16,297 nt of DNA from the NCBI GenBank assembly GCA_902490245.1, contig CABUDB010000008.1:1-16297 (forward strand), in the 5' to 3' direction. The stretch is from an uncultured Collinsella sp. GTDB lineage: Bacteria; Actinomycetota; Coriobacteriia; Coriobacteriales; Coriobacteriaceae. A model generated the notes under the pieces. The model ran no database searches. It saw nothing but the letters and a program-made list of their open reading frames with translations, and was not told where the DNA came from. The position numbers and the translations under genes were made by a program. Positions 1-8,581 of the stretch are shown piece after piece. Numbering within the stretch: position 1 is the stretch's first letter; each line of letters begins with the position of its first letter.

Positions 1-52
1 CCTTATCAAGCAGCCGGGCTGCATTTGTCTTGTTGATTTTATTTTCTTTCAT
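1..52 (-). CDS. N-terminus of probable YbaK/EbsC-family Cys-tRNA(Pro) deacylase (partial, runs off the left edge)
   Basis: Only the first 17 codons are present. They read MKENKINKTNAARLLDK from an ATG at 52-50. The Lys-rich start followed by KTNAxRLLDK is typical of the YbaK/EbsC family, which hydrolyses Cys mischarged onto tRNA(Pro) in the cytosol; that role is family knowledge. The start codon lies inside the end of the upstream DUF362 remnant, in another frame, so the two ORFs overlap by 14 nt and translation may be coupled. No clear Shine-Dalgarno sequence precedes this ATG (an in-frame TTG-GTG-ATG run is present), which fits coupling to the upstream ORF. With so few residues the family call is tentative. 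Confidence 0.55.
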   Translation of the reverse strand, partial: MKENKINKTNAARLLDK

Positions 53-218
53 CACCAAAGTGAATCTTGATGGCGACGAACTTGTTCTCAAAGTCGATCT
101 GCTCAATACCGGCGTGACGGATGAGGCGCTTGAGCTTGTCGAGCTGGCTCTCGCGAGCATGCGTGCGCAGGTTGGTGAAGTACACCTTAGCGGGTGCTGC
201 GGGTGCAGTTACGGTCAT
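39..218 (-). pseudogene. Truncated DUF362-family protein, N-terminal remnant (59 aa)
   Basis: The 59-residue ORF starts MTVTAPAAPAKVYFTNLRTH and contains a segment of the form LDKLKRLIRHAGIEQIDFENKF followed by VAIKIHFGDE. This is the characteristic N-terminus of DUF362 proteins (several hundred residues, often with ferredoxin-type Fe-S motifs), where the family usually continues HFGEPGNxxxLRP. Here the reading frame instead runs into ERK-stop just after the HFG motif, so most of the domain is missing. The start is well supported by a GAGGGG Shine-Dalgarno sequence about 8 nt upstream of the ATG. Its last codons overlap the ATG of the YbaK-like gene, suggesting that a deletion joined the two genes. 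It may still be translated as a short leader. The family match is from memory of the motif; the function of the remnant is unknown. Confidence 0.6.
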
Positions 219-261
219 AGATATATCCCCTCGGTCTATATGGCGTTACAGACATAGGAGG

Positions 262-292
262 ATGGTACCCGTTGAAGCGGGGTTAATGTCAA
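262..292 (-). promoter_or_regulatory. Possible sigma70-type promoter for the DUF362 remnant and YbaK-like gene
   Basis: On the minus strand a perfect TTGACA (292-287) is followed after 19 nt by TACCAT (267-262), which matches four of six TATAAT positions. It sits about 45 nt upstream of the ATG at 218. The spacer is longer than the 17 nt optimum, so the -10 assignment is uncertain. Confidence 0.4.
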
Positions 293-304
293 GCACGGCG
301 CCCA

Positions 305-428
305 GTCATTGGGTAGTCATTGGGGACAGACTTAAATGAGTGCCGCCAGGGACAGTCCAGGCCAGCGAGCCGGCCAATCGGCAAAGACCGTCCCCGATAA
401 CTAGTCGCTTAAGAACGTCCCCGATGAC
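305..428. repeat. REP/MITE-like palindromic element with GTCATYGGGGAC terminal repeats
   Basis: The left end (316-335) reads GTCATTGGGGACAGACTTAA. The right end (409-428), read on the minus strand, is GTCATCGGGGACGTTCTTAA, matching at 16 of 20 positions. A third inverted copy of the core (ATCGGGGACGGTC on the minus strand, about 387-399) lies just inside, and the left end is preceded by an 11-nt direct repeat of GTCATTGGGTA (305-315). Short non-coding elements with GGGGACAGACTTAA-type ends are familiar from REP sequences mobilised by RAYT/IS200-like transposases; assignment to that group is inference. The right end coincides with the TAG stop of the FtsX gene, so the element may also form its 3' mRNA end. 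No transposase is present in the element. Confidence 0.6.
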
Positions 429-3094
429 TACTCTTGGACTTTGAGGGCTTCGGCTAGGCTGACGTGCTTGATAGAGCGCGTGTGTAGCAGCGCCACGACC
501 AGGTAGGTCGCAAAGCCAATGCCGACGCATGCAGCCATGGACCAAGCGGGCACGTAGATCTCGATATTGCCGTTGTAGGCGAGCAACATAGAGCGGAAGA
601 TGGCCGTGAGCGAACCAATAATGACCGGCAGGCTCAGCACGAGCGACGCCGCCACGCACAGCGTGATCGAGCGGATGTACAGATGCGAGATCTCGCCATC
701 GCGATAGCCAAAGACCTTCATGTAGCTAATCGAGCGGGCGCTATGGTCGATGACCGCCTTGGTCAGCAAGTACATAAACAGCAGGAAGATAAACACCGCA
801 AGCCCGATCATCATGCCGATCATTTTGCTCATCATGCCGATGAACTGGCCACCCACGGCGCGCATGTCGTCGGGCGTGGTGTCGCCGGCAAAGTAACGAG
901 CATCGAGGTCGAGCTTCTCGTCGCTCACATAGCCGTTAAAGTAGGCGGCGTCGTTGTCGAACAGCTCGTTAAAGTCGTCGATACTCATATAGATATTCAT
1001 GTCCGACTTTGAGCCCCAGGCACAGTCCTTGCCCGCGTACTCAAGGGAATAATGCTCGCCCTCGTACTTGTCGCTGAGTGTGACCTTCTGGCCCTCGCTC
1101 CAGCCAAACTTATCGAGCAGACCACCGCCAAAGACGACGCGCCCATCGCCGACGTTGAGGTCCTTCCAGTAGCGCGAGTTTGCCGAGATGCCGTAGACAG
1201 AAATCGTCTCCTCGTCATTACCATCGCCACGGTCGTATTGCAGCTGGTAAACGGCATATTTCTCGGCCTGCGCGATTGCGCCCGCACCGTTGTCGGTCGT
1301 GTTGACCGGGTGAATGTCGTCGTTGTCGGTGTCGATCTTAGAGGCCTTGTCGATCAGGTCGATAGCCCCGTCGCGGTCGCAGCCAAGGGCATCGGCCAGG
1401 TCGTCGAGGCGCGCATAGAGCGCATCCTTCTTGTCCTGGACCTTGGCAAGCGCGTCCTGCGCCGCGGTCAGTCTCTCGGCAGACGGAGATGCGGTCGCGG
1501 CATCGGCTGCCGCCTGTGCCGCATCGGCCGCGTCGTCAAGCTCGTCATCGGCATCCTGGGCGGCAGAAAGCAGTGCGCCGTCAACCGACTGCAAGCGCTC
1601 GAGTGCCGACCACTGCTCGCGCTCCTCGGCAGTGCCCTCGAGCTCCAGCGGCGCCTTGAGCGTGTACTGGTGCTCGGCGACCAGGCTTGTCTCGAGGTTG
1701 TCCGCATAGTGCGTCATCGTGGGCAAAATCGCCAGGCCAAAGAGCAGTAGCAGCGAGGCAAACGCGATGCCCACGAAGAGCGTGGCGAAGTTGCCCAGAT
1801 TGCGCAGGAAGATACGCAGGCGAAAGCGGGAAACAAAACCCATGCGCTCCGGCGGCTGCAGGCCGCGCTTGGTGCCCGATTTGCCACTCGCCTCGTGACG
1901 AAGGAACTGCAACGGCGTCTTGCCCATCTTGCGAAGCAGACCCACCAGCGTGATGAGGATGAGCGCGGCGGCGGGAATCACGGCGCACTTCACAAAGATC
2001 TCCCAGCTCCAGTACACCTGGAAGGGCGGCAGGCTGTACGAACCGTAATAGAGGATGCGCATGGGCTCGGTAAAGAACACAACGCCGAGCGCAGTGCCCA
2101 AAAGCGCCGCGACCACGCCCACGATGGCGGGGAGCGCAAGGTAGTGCAGCACGATCTCGCGTCGACGATAGCCGCTGGCGAGCAGCGTGCCGATAATGGC
2201 GCTCTCCTCCTCGATGGTGGCGTCGGTAAGGACCACAAAGACAAACGCCATGATCACGATGATGATGTCGAGCAGCGTCATCCACATCATGGAGTCGCCG
2301 TCTACGTCGTCGCGCGCATAGCCAATGCCCTGATTGGAATCGGCATCGATCAGATCGTCCACACGCGCATCGGCATCGGTCAGCGCCTCGACCATATCTT
2401 GCTCGGCGTCGATGCGGTCTGCGGTGGAGAGATCGCGATCGGTGAAGGTGAAGGAGTAGGTGTAGGCAGGCGCGCCGCCGGCATCCTCGAGCGCGGCAAA
2501 GCCGGCGTCGGTGACCTCGGCCACGCCGTACGTGATGGTGTTCACCGTAAAGTCCGAATTATCGAGGAACAGCGCCTGGCTATCGGGCTGGGTCATGATG
2601 CCGCAAATGGTGTAGGTGCGGCCCTCAAGCTCGACCTTATCGCCCACGGCGAGGTCGTTGTTGGTGGCGAAGACACGGTCGATGGCCACCTCATCGTCCG
2701 TCTTGGGCTCCTTGCCCTCACAGTAGGACGCGATGTCGACCTTGGTGCGGTGCGCATAGGTACGCAGGGTGCGCTTGGTGCCGTCGTCGCCAGCCGCCTT
2801 TTTGATGATGGCGTCGATAGAGAAGTTCTTGTAGAGCGTAACGCCGCCGACGTCGCCGGCTGCATCCTCGGCCGCCTTGAGCTGATCTTTGGTGGCCTCG
2901 AAGGAGGTGGTCACGCGGCCGTCCTCAATCGTGTACGCATCGCGCATGTCATCGATAAGGCAGCCGATGGAATGCGCTGCGAGCAAAAAGCCCGAGGTGA
3001 GAGCGATGCTTCCGCACATAAGCAAAAAGATGCCCAGGTACTTGCCGATATTGCGGCGCAGCTCGCGCGGGAGACGTTTTGCGAGAGGTGTCAT
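428..3094 (-). CDS. FtsX-type ABC transporter permease (double FtsX module, 888 aa)
   Basis: This is a MacB/LolC-like membrane component that should work with the ATPase encoded just upstream. Eight hydrophobic segments are visible at about residues 18-40, 269-290, 315-340, 366-387, 435-457, 757-779, 807-830 and 852-871. They form two repeats of one TM, a large extracytoplasmic domain and three TMs. The second extracytoplasmic domain starts with an Ala/Asp-rich, probably coiled-coil stretch (about 510-575). FtsX-like motifs include ASGYRRREI after TM2 and MKVFGYRDGEI after TM6. The ATG at 3094 is preferred over the in-frame TTG at 3109 because AGGCGG lies 6 nt upstream and the gap to the ATPase stop is 8 nt. 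The substrate is unknown; lipid, peptide or lipoprotein export are family possibilities. The stop codon abuts a repeat element. Confidence 0.88.
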   Translation of the reverse strand: MTPLAKRLPRELRRNIGKYLGIFLLMCGSIALTSGFLLAAHSIGCLIDDMRDAYTIEDGRVTTSFEATKDQLKAAEDAAGDVGGVTLYKNFSIDAIIKKAAGDDGTKRTLRTYAHRTKVDIASYCEGKEPKTDDEVAIDRVFATNNDLAVGDKVELEGRTYTICGIMTQPDSQALFLDNSDFTVNTITYGVAEVTDAGFAALEDAGGAPAYTYSFTFTDRDLSTADRIDAEQDMVEALTDADARVDDLIDADSNQGIGYARDDVDGDSMMWMTLLDIIIVIMAFVFVVLTDATIEEESAIIGTLLASGYRRREIVLHYLALPAIVGVVAALLGTALGVVFFTEPMRILYYGSYSLPPFQVYWSWEIFVKCAVIPAAALILITLVGLLRKMGKTPLQFLRHEASGKSGTKRGLQPPERMGFVSRFRLRIFLRNLGNFATLFVGIAFASLLLLFGLAILPTMTHYADNLETSLVAEHQYTLKAPLELEGTAEEREQWSALERLQSVDGALLSAAQDADDELDDAADAAQAAADAATASPSAERLTAAQDALAKVQDKKDALYARLDDLADALGCDRDGAIDLIDKASKIDTDNDDIHPVNTTDNGAGAIAQAEKYAVYQLQYDRGDGNDEETISVYGISANSRYWKDLNVGDGRVVFGGGLLDKFGWSEGQKVTLSDKYEGEHYSLEYAGKDCAWGSKSDMNIYMSIDDFNELFDNDAAYFNGYVSDEKLDLDARYFAGDTTPDDMRAVGGQFIGMMSKMIGMMIGLAVFIFLLFMYLLTKAVIDHSARSISYMKVFGYRDGEISHLYIRSITLCVAASLVLSLPVIIGSLTAIFRSMLLAYNGNIEIYVPAWSMAACVGIGFATYLVVALLHTRSIKHVSLAEALKVQE

Positions 3095-3102
3095 GGCGCC
3101 GC

Positions 3103-3816
<714 letters not shown>

Positions 3817-3909
3817 GGTATCCCCCATTGTTAGCCTCGTACTACTTTATGAACGTAATAGTAAACCTTGGCGAACTATTTTGGGGCGAGGCCTAGGATT
3901 TATTTCAGA

Positions 3910-5115
3910 CTAGGCGCGGGATTTGGCGCGTGAGAGGGCCAGGCCTACGGCGGCGATGGCGGCGGCAAAGAGCACCGTGACGCCCAGGTCGCAGGCGATG
4001 TCGCTCAGCACGGCAGGCGTCAGATCCGAGGCAAGTGCCTTGCCAATCGCGTCGTTCACCCAAAACGTCGGCACAAAATGCGCCACGGTCTGCACGGCCG
4101 AGCCCATCATCGAAAGCGGCATCCAGGCGCCGCCCAAAAACGTCATGAGCATGCCGAGTAAGTTGCCCACGCCGTTGAGCAGCTCCTCGCGCGCACCCAG
4201 GCTCGACAGCGCAAAGCCAACGGCCAGCGGCGTGCACGCCAGGGCAAACGTCGCTGCCAGTGCCAAGCACACACGGCCCGCACCGACCTCGGCGACCGCG
4301 CCGGCAAAGCCCACGACGCCCATCATGCTCGACACAAACCAGATGCAGACGGTGATCACGGCGGCGGCTGCAAACACGGCAAGCGAGCGCTGGCGCTCGG
4401 AGACCGGGCTGGCATCCATGCGGCGCACGCGCTCGGGCTCGTTCATACCCGAAAACACCAAGCCCACCGACACGATGACCGACGAGATAATCGCGTACGC
4501 GCCAAAGTTGAAGTACGACTCGAGCGTGGCGGCGGCAGTCGAGTCGACCTTGACCTGCTCGATCTCGACCTCGGCACGCTCGGCAGCAGCATGTTCGGCA
4601 GCCTTGGCAACGTCACCGTTGGAGGCAGTGGGCTCAAGTGCGGCCGCAGCGCCCGCGAGCGAGATCCAGCGCGAGGCCTCGGCAGACGAAAGCGCCGCCG
4701 CCATGGTGCCGGCACCGTAGGTCACATCGAGCTTGGGCAGGGACTCCCCCGCACGGGCGGCTGCAACGAGGTCGCCCTCAAACCCCTCCGGGATAAAGAA
4801 TACGCAGTCGGCGCTGCCCTTGGCGCTGTTGCTCTTGGCGAGCGCATCCGCAAGGTCGTACGTGTCGTCACCAACGCCCGTGACCAGGTCAAAGCGTGAG
4901 CTCAGATGCTTGGTAAGCGCCCGCGAAAGGTCGCTATTGTCGCGGTCGACCACAATCACGTTGGTGTCGTAGGGCTTGTACTCGGTAAGCTGCGACGAGT
5001 TCCAGCTCACCGAGGCCGCGATGAACACGCCCATCAGCGAAATGAACACCGTGTAGATGAGCAGATAGAGCGGGTGCGCCAGCGCCATGCGAAGCGCGGT
5101 CTTAAAGGTGCTCAT
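3910..5115 (-). CDS. ABC-2 family transporter permease (401 aa)
   Basis: This is one of two paired membrane subunits of a DrrAB-like ABC-2 exporter. It has one N-terminal TM (about 16-36), a large extracytoplasmic domain (about 37-200) and five C-terminal TMs (about 203-223, 244-270, 281-305, 312-336, 371-394). This topology matches the ABC2_membrane_3/YhgE-Pip group. The extracytoplasmic part has an Ala/Glu-rich helical stretch around residues 165-195. The ATG at 5115 is preferred because the segment upstream of it, which an in-frame TTG at 5130 would translate, carries the Shine-Dalgarno sequence GAAGGAG 5 nt before the ATG. The start lies inside the upstream permease gene (14 nt overlap), implying translational coupling. 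The substrate cannot be read from the sequence. Confidence 0.87.
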   Translation of the reverse strand: MSTFKTALRMALAHPLYLLIYTVFISLMGVFIAASVSWNSSQLTEYKPYDTNVIVVDRDNSDLSRALTKHLSSRFDLVTGVGDDTYDLADALAKSNSAKGSADCVFFIPEGFEGDLVAAARAGESLPKLDVTYGAGTMAAALSSAEASRWISLAGAAAALEPTASNGDVAKAAEHAAAERAEVEIEQVKVDSTAAATLESYFNFGAYAIISSVIVSVGLVFSGMNEPERVRRMDASPVSERQRSLAVFAAAAVITVCIWFVSSMMGVVGFAGAVAEVGAGRVCLALAATFALACTPLAVGFALSSLGAREELLNGVGNLLGMLMTFLGGAWMPLSMMGSAVQTVAHFVPTFWVNDAIGKALASDLTPAVLSDIACDLGVTVLFAAAIAAVGLALSRAKSRA

Positions 5116-6289
5116 AGCGGCTCCTTCCAAAGATCAGCGTAGCGGCGGCGACAAACACCAGGGCCATCAGGACGAGCGCGCCGGCGCGGACGGCGAAGGG
5201 CCCCAGGTCCTCAAAGAAATACAGGCGATTGAACATGTCGCAGATGAGCTTGACGGGGTTGAGCCAGCACTCGGCCGGGCAGGCGCGGGCGACGTCATCG
5301 GCAAGCGCCATCGCCGGCTCGCCGTAGAGACCGGCGAACAGGGCGCACGTGGTGGCAAAGCCCGTGAGGATGCCCGACTTGGACGCCTTGCCACCCTTAA
5401 CGGGAAGCGTGCCCACAAAGAGCCCCAGGCCCGTGGCGGCAAGCGCGGATACAGCACCGCCCAGCAGGCACAGCCCCTCGCGCCCGCCAAAGTCGACGCC
5501 AACGACTAGGCGCACGTAACCAATCGCGATCGTCATCGAGGCGAAGGAGACCAGCCACGAGCCGACAAAAATGCCGGCCAGCGACGCCGTCTTGGAAAGG
5601 CCGCCCACGCAGCGGCGCGCGCCAAGGCCCGACAGATTGGGCTGCAGGTCGACGACGCTCAAGGCGGCAAACTCGGCAGACATCATCGCGACCAGGCCAA
5701 AAAGCGCGTAATAGTAGATGACCGTGCCATCGGGCGTGGTGCGTGTCAGGCTCACACGGCGGGTGCCGCCCTCGAGCGACAGGGCGCGCGCAACCGCCTC
5801 GGGGTCGGCGAGCGCCGCCGGGTTGTCCTGGGCAATCTGGGACATGAGCTCGGCATTTTGCGTATACGAGCTTGCCACCGTCTCCAGAATGCTGCGGTCG
5901 GTGAGCACCGACGAGGCGCGCGAGTTGTCATAGCTCGAAAGCAGCGTGAGCTTGGGCGTGCCCGCGTCGTCGACCGTATAGATGCCCGCGACCTCGCCAG
6001 CCTTGAGTGCTTTGCGCGCGGCAGCCAAGTCTTCGTACTCGTGGATCTCGAGTAGATGATCGTCGCCCTCCTTGGCAAGCGACGTCGCCACGCCCTTAAA
6101 GGTCGAAGCGTCCCAAGCCTCGTCCGCCACGACGGCAACCGGCACCGGGTCGACCTTGCCGTCGGAGCTGAGGTTCGCAAACATAAACATGAACATCGTT
6201 GAAAGCGCAATGGGAAAGATCGCGCCCCAGACCCATGTACTCGGTCGACGCAATAGCGTCTTGAGCGTGGTGATGATGGTGTTGAACAT
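5102..6289 (-). CDS. ABC-2 family transporter permease (395 aa)
   Basis: This is the second membrane subunit of the ABC-2 exporter. It has an N-terminal TM (about 17-38), an extracytoplasmic domain of about 150 residues, and five further TMs (about 190-210, 235-262, 271-295, 306-323, 366-387). The segment LNPVKLICDMFNRLYF before the last TM is typical of ABC-2 permeases. The start has GGGGGCGG, overlapping the stop of the ATPase gene, as its ribosome binding site, and lies 9 nt after that stop. The 3' end overlaps the next permease. The two permeases differ in sequence but share topology, so a heterodimeric channel driven by the upstream ATPase is likely; this is inferred from family precedents. 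Confidence 0.88.
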   Translation of the reverse strand: MFNTIITTLKTLLRRPSTWVWGAIFPIALSTMFMFMFANLSSDGKVDPVPVAVVADEAWDASTFKGVATSLAKEGDDHLLEIHEYEDLAAARKALKAGEVAGIYTVDDAGTPKLTLLSSYDNSRASSVLTDRSILETVASSYTQNAELMSQIAQDNPAALADPEAVARALSLEGGTRRVSLTRTTPDGTVIYYYALFGLVAMMSAEFAALSVVDLQPNLSGLGARRCVGGLSKTASLAGIFVGSWLVSFASMTIAIGYVRLVVGVDFGGREGLCLLGGAVSALAATGLGLFVGTLPVKGGKASKSGILTGFATTCALFAGLYGEPAMALADDVARACPAECWLNPVKLICDMFNRLYFFEDLGPFAVRAGALVLMALVFVAAATLIFGRSRYEHL

Positions 6290-6298
6290 GGCCGCCCC

Positions 6299-7237
6299 CT
6301 AGTCGCGCAGCTCGCGGCCGGTGATCTCGAGGAACACGTCGTTGAGAGTCGGTGGCTCGCTCCACACGCGGCCGAGCGCCACGTCGGCGGCGCGCAGCGT
6401 GTCGAGGATGTCCACCAGGTTGTGCGGGCTCGCCTCGCAGGTGCAGACGAGCTCGCCGCCGGAAAGCTCAACGCTGAGCACGTGCTCGAGAGCGCGCAGC
6501 CGCTCGACCGTGGCGGCCTCGACGGCGCCGACCTCGACAGTCACGCGCTCGCCCATCTGAATCATGCGCTTAAGCTCGTCGTTGGTACCCTGTGCCAGCA
6601 CGCGCCCGCCGTCCATGATCATGATGCGGCTGCAGATCTGCTCGACTTCCTCCATGTAATGGCTGGTATACACTACCGTGGCGCCCTCGTCACGCAGGCG
6701 GCAGATGCCCTCCAGGATGGCGTTGCGGCTCTGCGGGTCGACCGCCACCGTGGGCTCGTCAAAAAAGATGAGCTCGGGCTTGTGTGCGATGCCGCAGGCA
6801 ATGTTGAGGCGACGCGCCAGGCCACCCGAGAGCTTGCCGGGGCGGAACTTGGTAAAGTCGCCCAGGCCGACAAAGTCGATCGCCTCGTCCACGAGCGCGC
6901 GGCGGCGCTTGCGGTCGCTGACGTAGAGGCTGCAGAAATAGTCGATGTTCTCGCGCACGGTAAGCTCGTCGAATACCGCCACCTGCTGTGGCACCACGCC
7001 GATGCGGCGCTTGAGGTCGTAGCGGGTGGGCGTCATGGGCTCGCCGAACAGCTCGATGGCGCCCTTGTCGTAGGTAAGCAGCTGCAGAATACAGTTGATG
7101 GACGTGGTCTTGCCCGAGCCGTTGGGGCCCAGCAGGCCAAAGATCTCGCCGGGGGCGATGCTCAGGTTAAAGTGGTCGAGCGCGATAAGATCGTCGTAGC
7201 GCTTGACGAGGTTTTCGACGTGGACGATGTCTGTCAT
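6299..7237 (-). CDS. ABC transporter ATP-binding protein, DrrA/CcmA-like (312 aa)
   Basis: This cytoplasmic ATPase belongs to the ABC-2 exporter formed with the two following permeases. Motifs are Walker A GPNGSGKTT (37-45), Q-loop VVPQQ (81-85), signature LSGGLARR (136-143), Walker B with D-loop ELIFFDEPTVAVDP (155-168) and H-loop SH (192-193). The C-terminal domain of roughly 90 residues and the ending PPTLNDVFLEITGRELRD are typical of DrrA-type multidrug or antibiotic exporters. LSGGL in place of LSGGQ and VAVDP in place of GLDP are mild deviations that occur in this subfamily. The ATG at 7237 is chosen because AGAAGGG lies 8 nt upstream; the longer in-frame extension to 7303 shows no family-like sequence. 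It heads the operon and is transcribed away from the kinase-regulator pair. Confidence 0.92.
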   Translation of the reverse strand: MTDIVHVENLVKRYDDLIALDHFNLSIAPGEIFGLLGPNGSGKTTSINCILQLLTYDKGAIELFGEPMTPTRYDLKRRIGVVPQQVAVFDELTVRENIDYFCSLYVSDRKRRRALVDEAIDFVGLGDFTKFRPGKLSGGLARRLNIACGIAHKPELIFFDEPTVAVDPQSRNAILEGICRLRDEGATVVYTSHYMEEVEQICSRIMIMDGGRVLAQGTNDELKRMIQMGERVTVEVGAVEAATVERLRALEHVLSVELSGGELVCTCEASPHNLVDILDTLRAADVALGRVWSEPPTLNDVFLEITGRELRD

Positions 7238-7423
7238 GAAGCGGCCCTTCTGTTGGTCGTGGCCCGGTACGATTGCATCATCGCAGGAGCCGCCGGCGCG
7301 CACCAGTGAGCTTTGTCACGAGTGCGGAGCTTGGTCGCGCGGCCCGCCGACGCGACCGCCCCGGCGCGTGGGAGGAATGTCACGGTTGCTCCGGGTGGCG
7401 CCTCCCCCATGCGCGGCATCGCG

Positions 7424-7429
7424 TACAAT
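7424..7429 (+). promoter_or_regulatory. -10 element for an apparently leaderless histidine kinase transcript
   Basis: TACAAT matches five of six TATAAT bases and ends 6 nt before the ATG at 7436, so transcription would start at or next to the A of the start codon. No Shine-Dalgarno sequence precedes that ATG. A -35 box is not recognisable. The arrangement matches the TANNNT-to-ATG leaderless genes that are frequent in actinobacteria. Confidence 0.6.
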
Positions 7430-7435
7430 ACCCGT

Positions 7436-8581
7436 ATGAACAGGCTTTTCGACAAATCGATCGTGCTGGCGTGCTGTATTGCGGCCGCCATGGGTCTTGC
7501 TGTGGACGCTCGTCTGGTTGTGGCGTTTTGCCTTGGCGTTATTGCCACCTCGCTGGCCGAGGTGGCACAGGGGAAACGCACCCGGCGCGCAAGCGAGACC
7601 GCAAGTTACGCTTACATCATCACGGCCGTCTTCGTGCCGCCGTTTGTGCCGTTTGCGCCTCTCGCCCTCTATGACATCGCGCGGCGGGTGCGCCGTGAGC
7701 ACGCCTGGGTCGCGCTGGGCATTGGCGCCACCTTTGTCTTTGCACTCGTCGCAGACCTTCGCACCGACGCGCTCACCGCCCGAATGCTCCTGCTGACCGC
7801 CATCCTTTCGGTTGCCGCCACCTTGCTGTCGCTACGTACCGCCCAGTTGGAGCGCGAGCAGCAGCGCATGCGCCGTACCCGCGACGAGCTGCAGGAACGT
7901 GCTCTGGCGCTCGAAGCGCGCAACCGCGATCTTGCCGACCGCCAGGACTACGAAGTCGAACTCGCGACGCTCGCCGAACGTGCCCGCATCGCGCGCGAGA
8001 TCCACGACAATGTGGGCCACCAGCTCACGCGCGCCTCGCTGCAAGCCGAAGCACTGCGCGTGGTCCACGCCGACGAGCCCGGCGTCGCCGCCGATTTCGC
8101 CGACGTTAAACGCACGGTTGACGAGGCGCTCCAGCTTGTGCGCACCAGCGTCCACGCGCTCAACGACAACGCTGTCGACCTTTCCGTGCAGCTCGAACGC
8201 ATTGTCGAAGGCGCGCGCACGGACGGCGGTCCGCAGATTGAGCTTGAAGTTTTGGCCGAGCATGCGCCCGCAAATGTCGCCAACTGCTTTGCGGCGGTCC
8301 TGCGCGAGGCGCTCTCCAACATCATGCGCCATGCTTGCGCCCATACTGTCACCGTACGGTGCATGGAGCATCCGTCGTTTTACCAGCTCATCGTTACCGA
8401 CGATGGCGCGGGCGGGGTCCAAGCAAGCAGCCGCGGCGCCGCGGAGGGCATGGGGCTCGCCTCCATGCGCGAGCGCGTCGAGGCGCTTGGCGGCACCTTC
8501 ACCGCCGGCCCGCGCGCCGGCGCCGGCGGCTGGCGTGTGTTTGCCACCGTTCCCAAACAGCAAGGAGATGAGGGACGATGA
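7436..8581 (+). CDS. NarL-type sensor histidine kinase (HisKA_3, 381 aa)
   Basis: This membrane sensor should autophosphorylate and pass phosphate to the regulator encoded downstream. About five hydrophobic segments fill residues 8-135 (near 8-44, 59-80, 90-108 and 117-135), followed by a helical linker rich in Glu and Arg (about 136-175). The HisKA_3 dimerisation motif is ERARIAREIHDNVGHQL with the phospho-acceptor His at 190. The ATPase domain shows the N-box EALSNIMRHA (291-300), G1 DDGAGG (322-327) and G2 GMGLASMRERV (338-348). There is no extracellular sensor domain, so the signal is probably sensed within the membrane or via the neighbouring transporter. An in-frame extension to 7313 is rejected because a -10 box sits just before the ATG at 7436. 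Confidence 0.9.
   Translation: MNRLFDKSIVLACCIAAAMGLAVDARLVVAFCLGVIATSLAEVAQGKRTRRASETASYAYIITAVFVPPFVPFAPLALYDIARRVRREHAWVALGIGATFVFALVADLRTDALTARMLLLTAILSVAATLLSLRTAQLEREQQRMRRTRDELQERALALEARNRDLADRQDYEVELATLAERARIAREIHDNVGHQLTRASLQAEALRVVHADEPGVAADFADVKRTVDEALQLVRTSVHALNDNAVDLSVQLERIVEGARTDGGPQIELEVLAEHAPANVANCFAAVLREALSNIMRHACAHTVTVRCMEHPSFYQLIVTDDGAGGVQASSRGAAEGMGLASMRERVEALGGTFTAGPRAGAGGWRVFATVPKQQGDEGR

Noticed and set aside
3891..3915. GCCTAG/CTAGGC inverted repeat after the ABC-2 permease stop
   Set aside because: A 6-bp stem with a 13-nt loop and no T-run is too weak to call a terminator.
7313..7435. In-frame N-terminal extension of the histidine kinase
   Set aside because: The extension has no Shine-Dalgarno site, is low in family-like sequence, and contains the -10 box that places the transcript start at the ATG at 7436.
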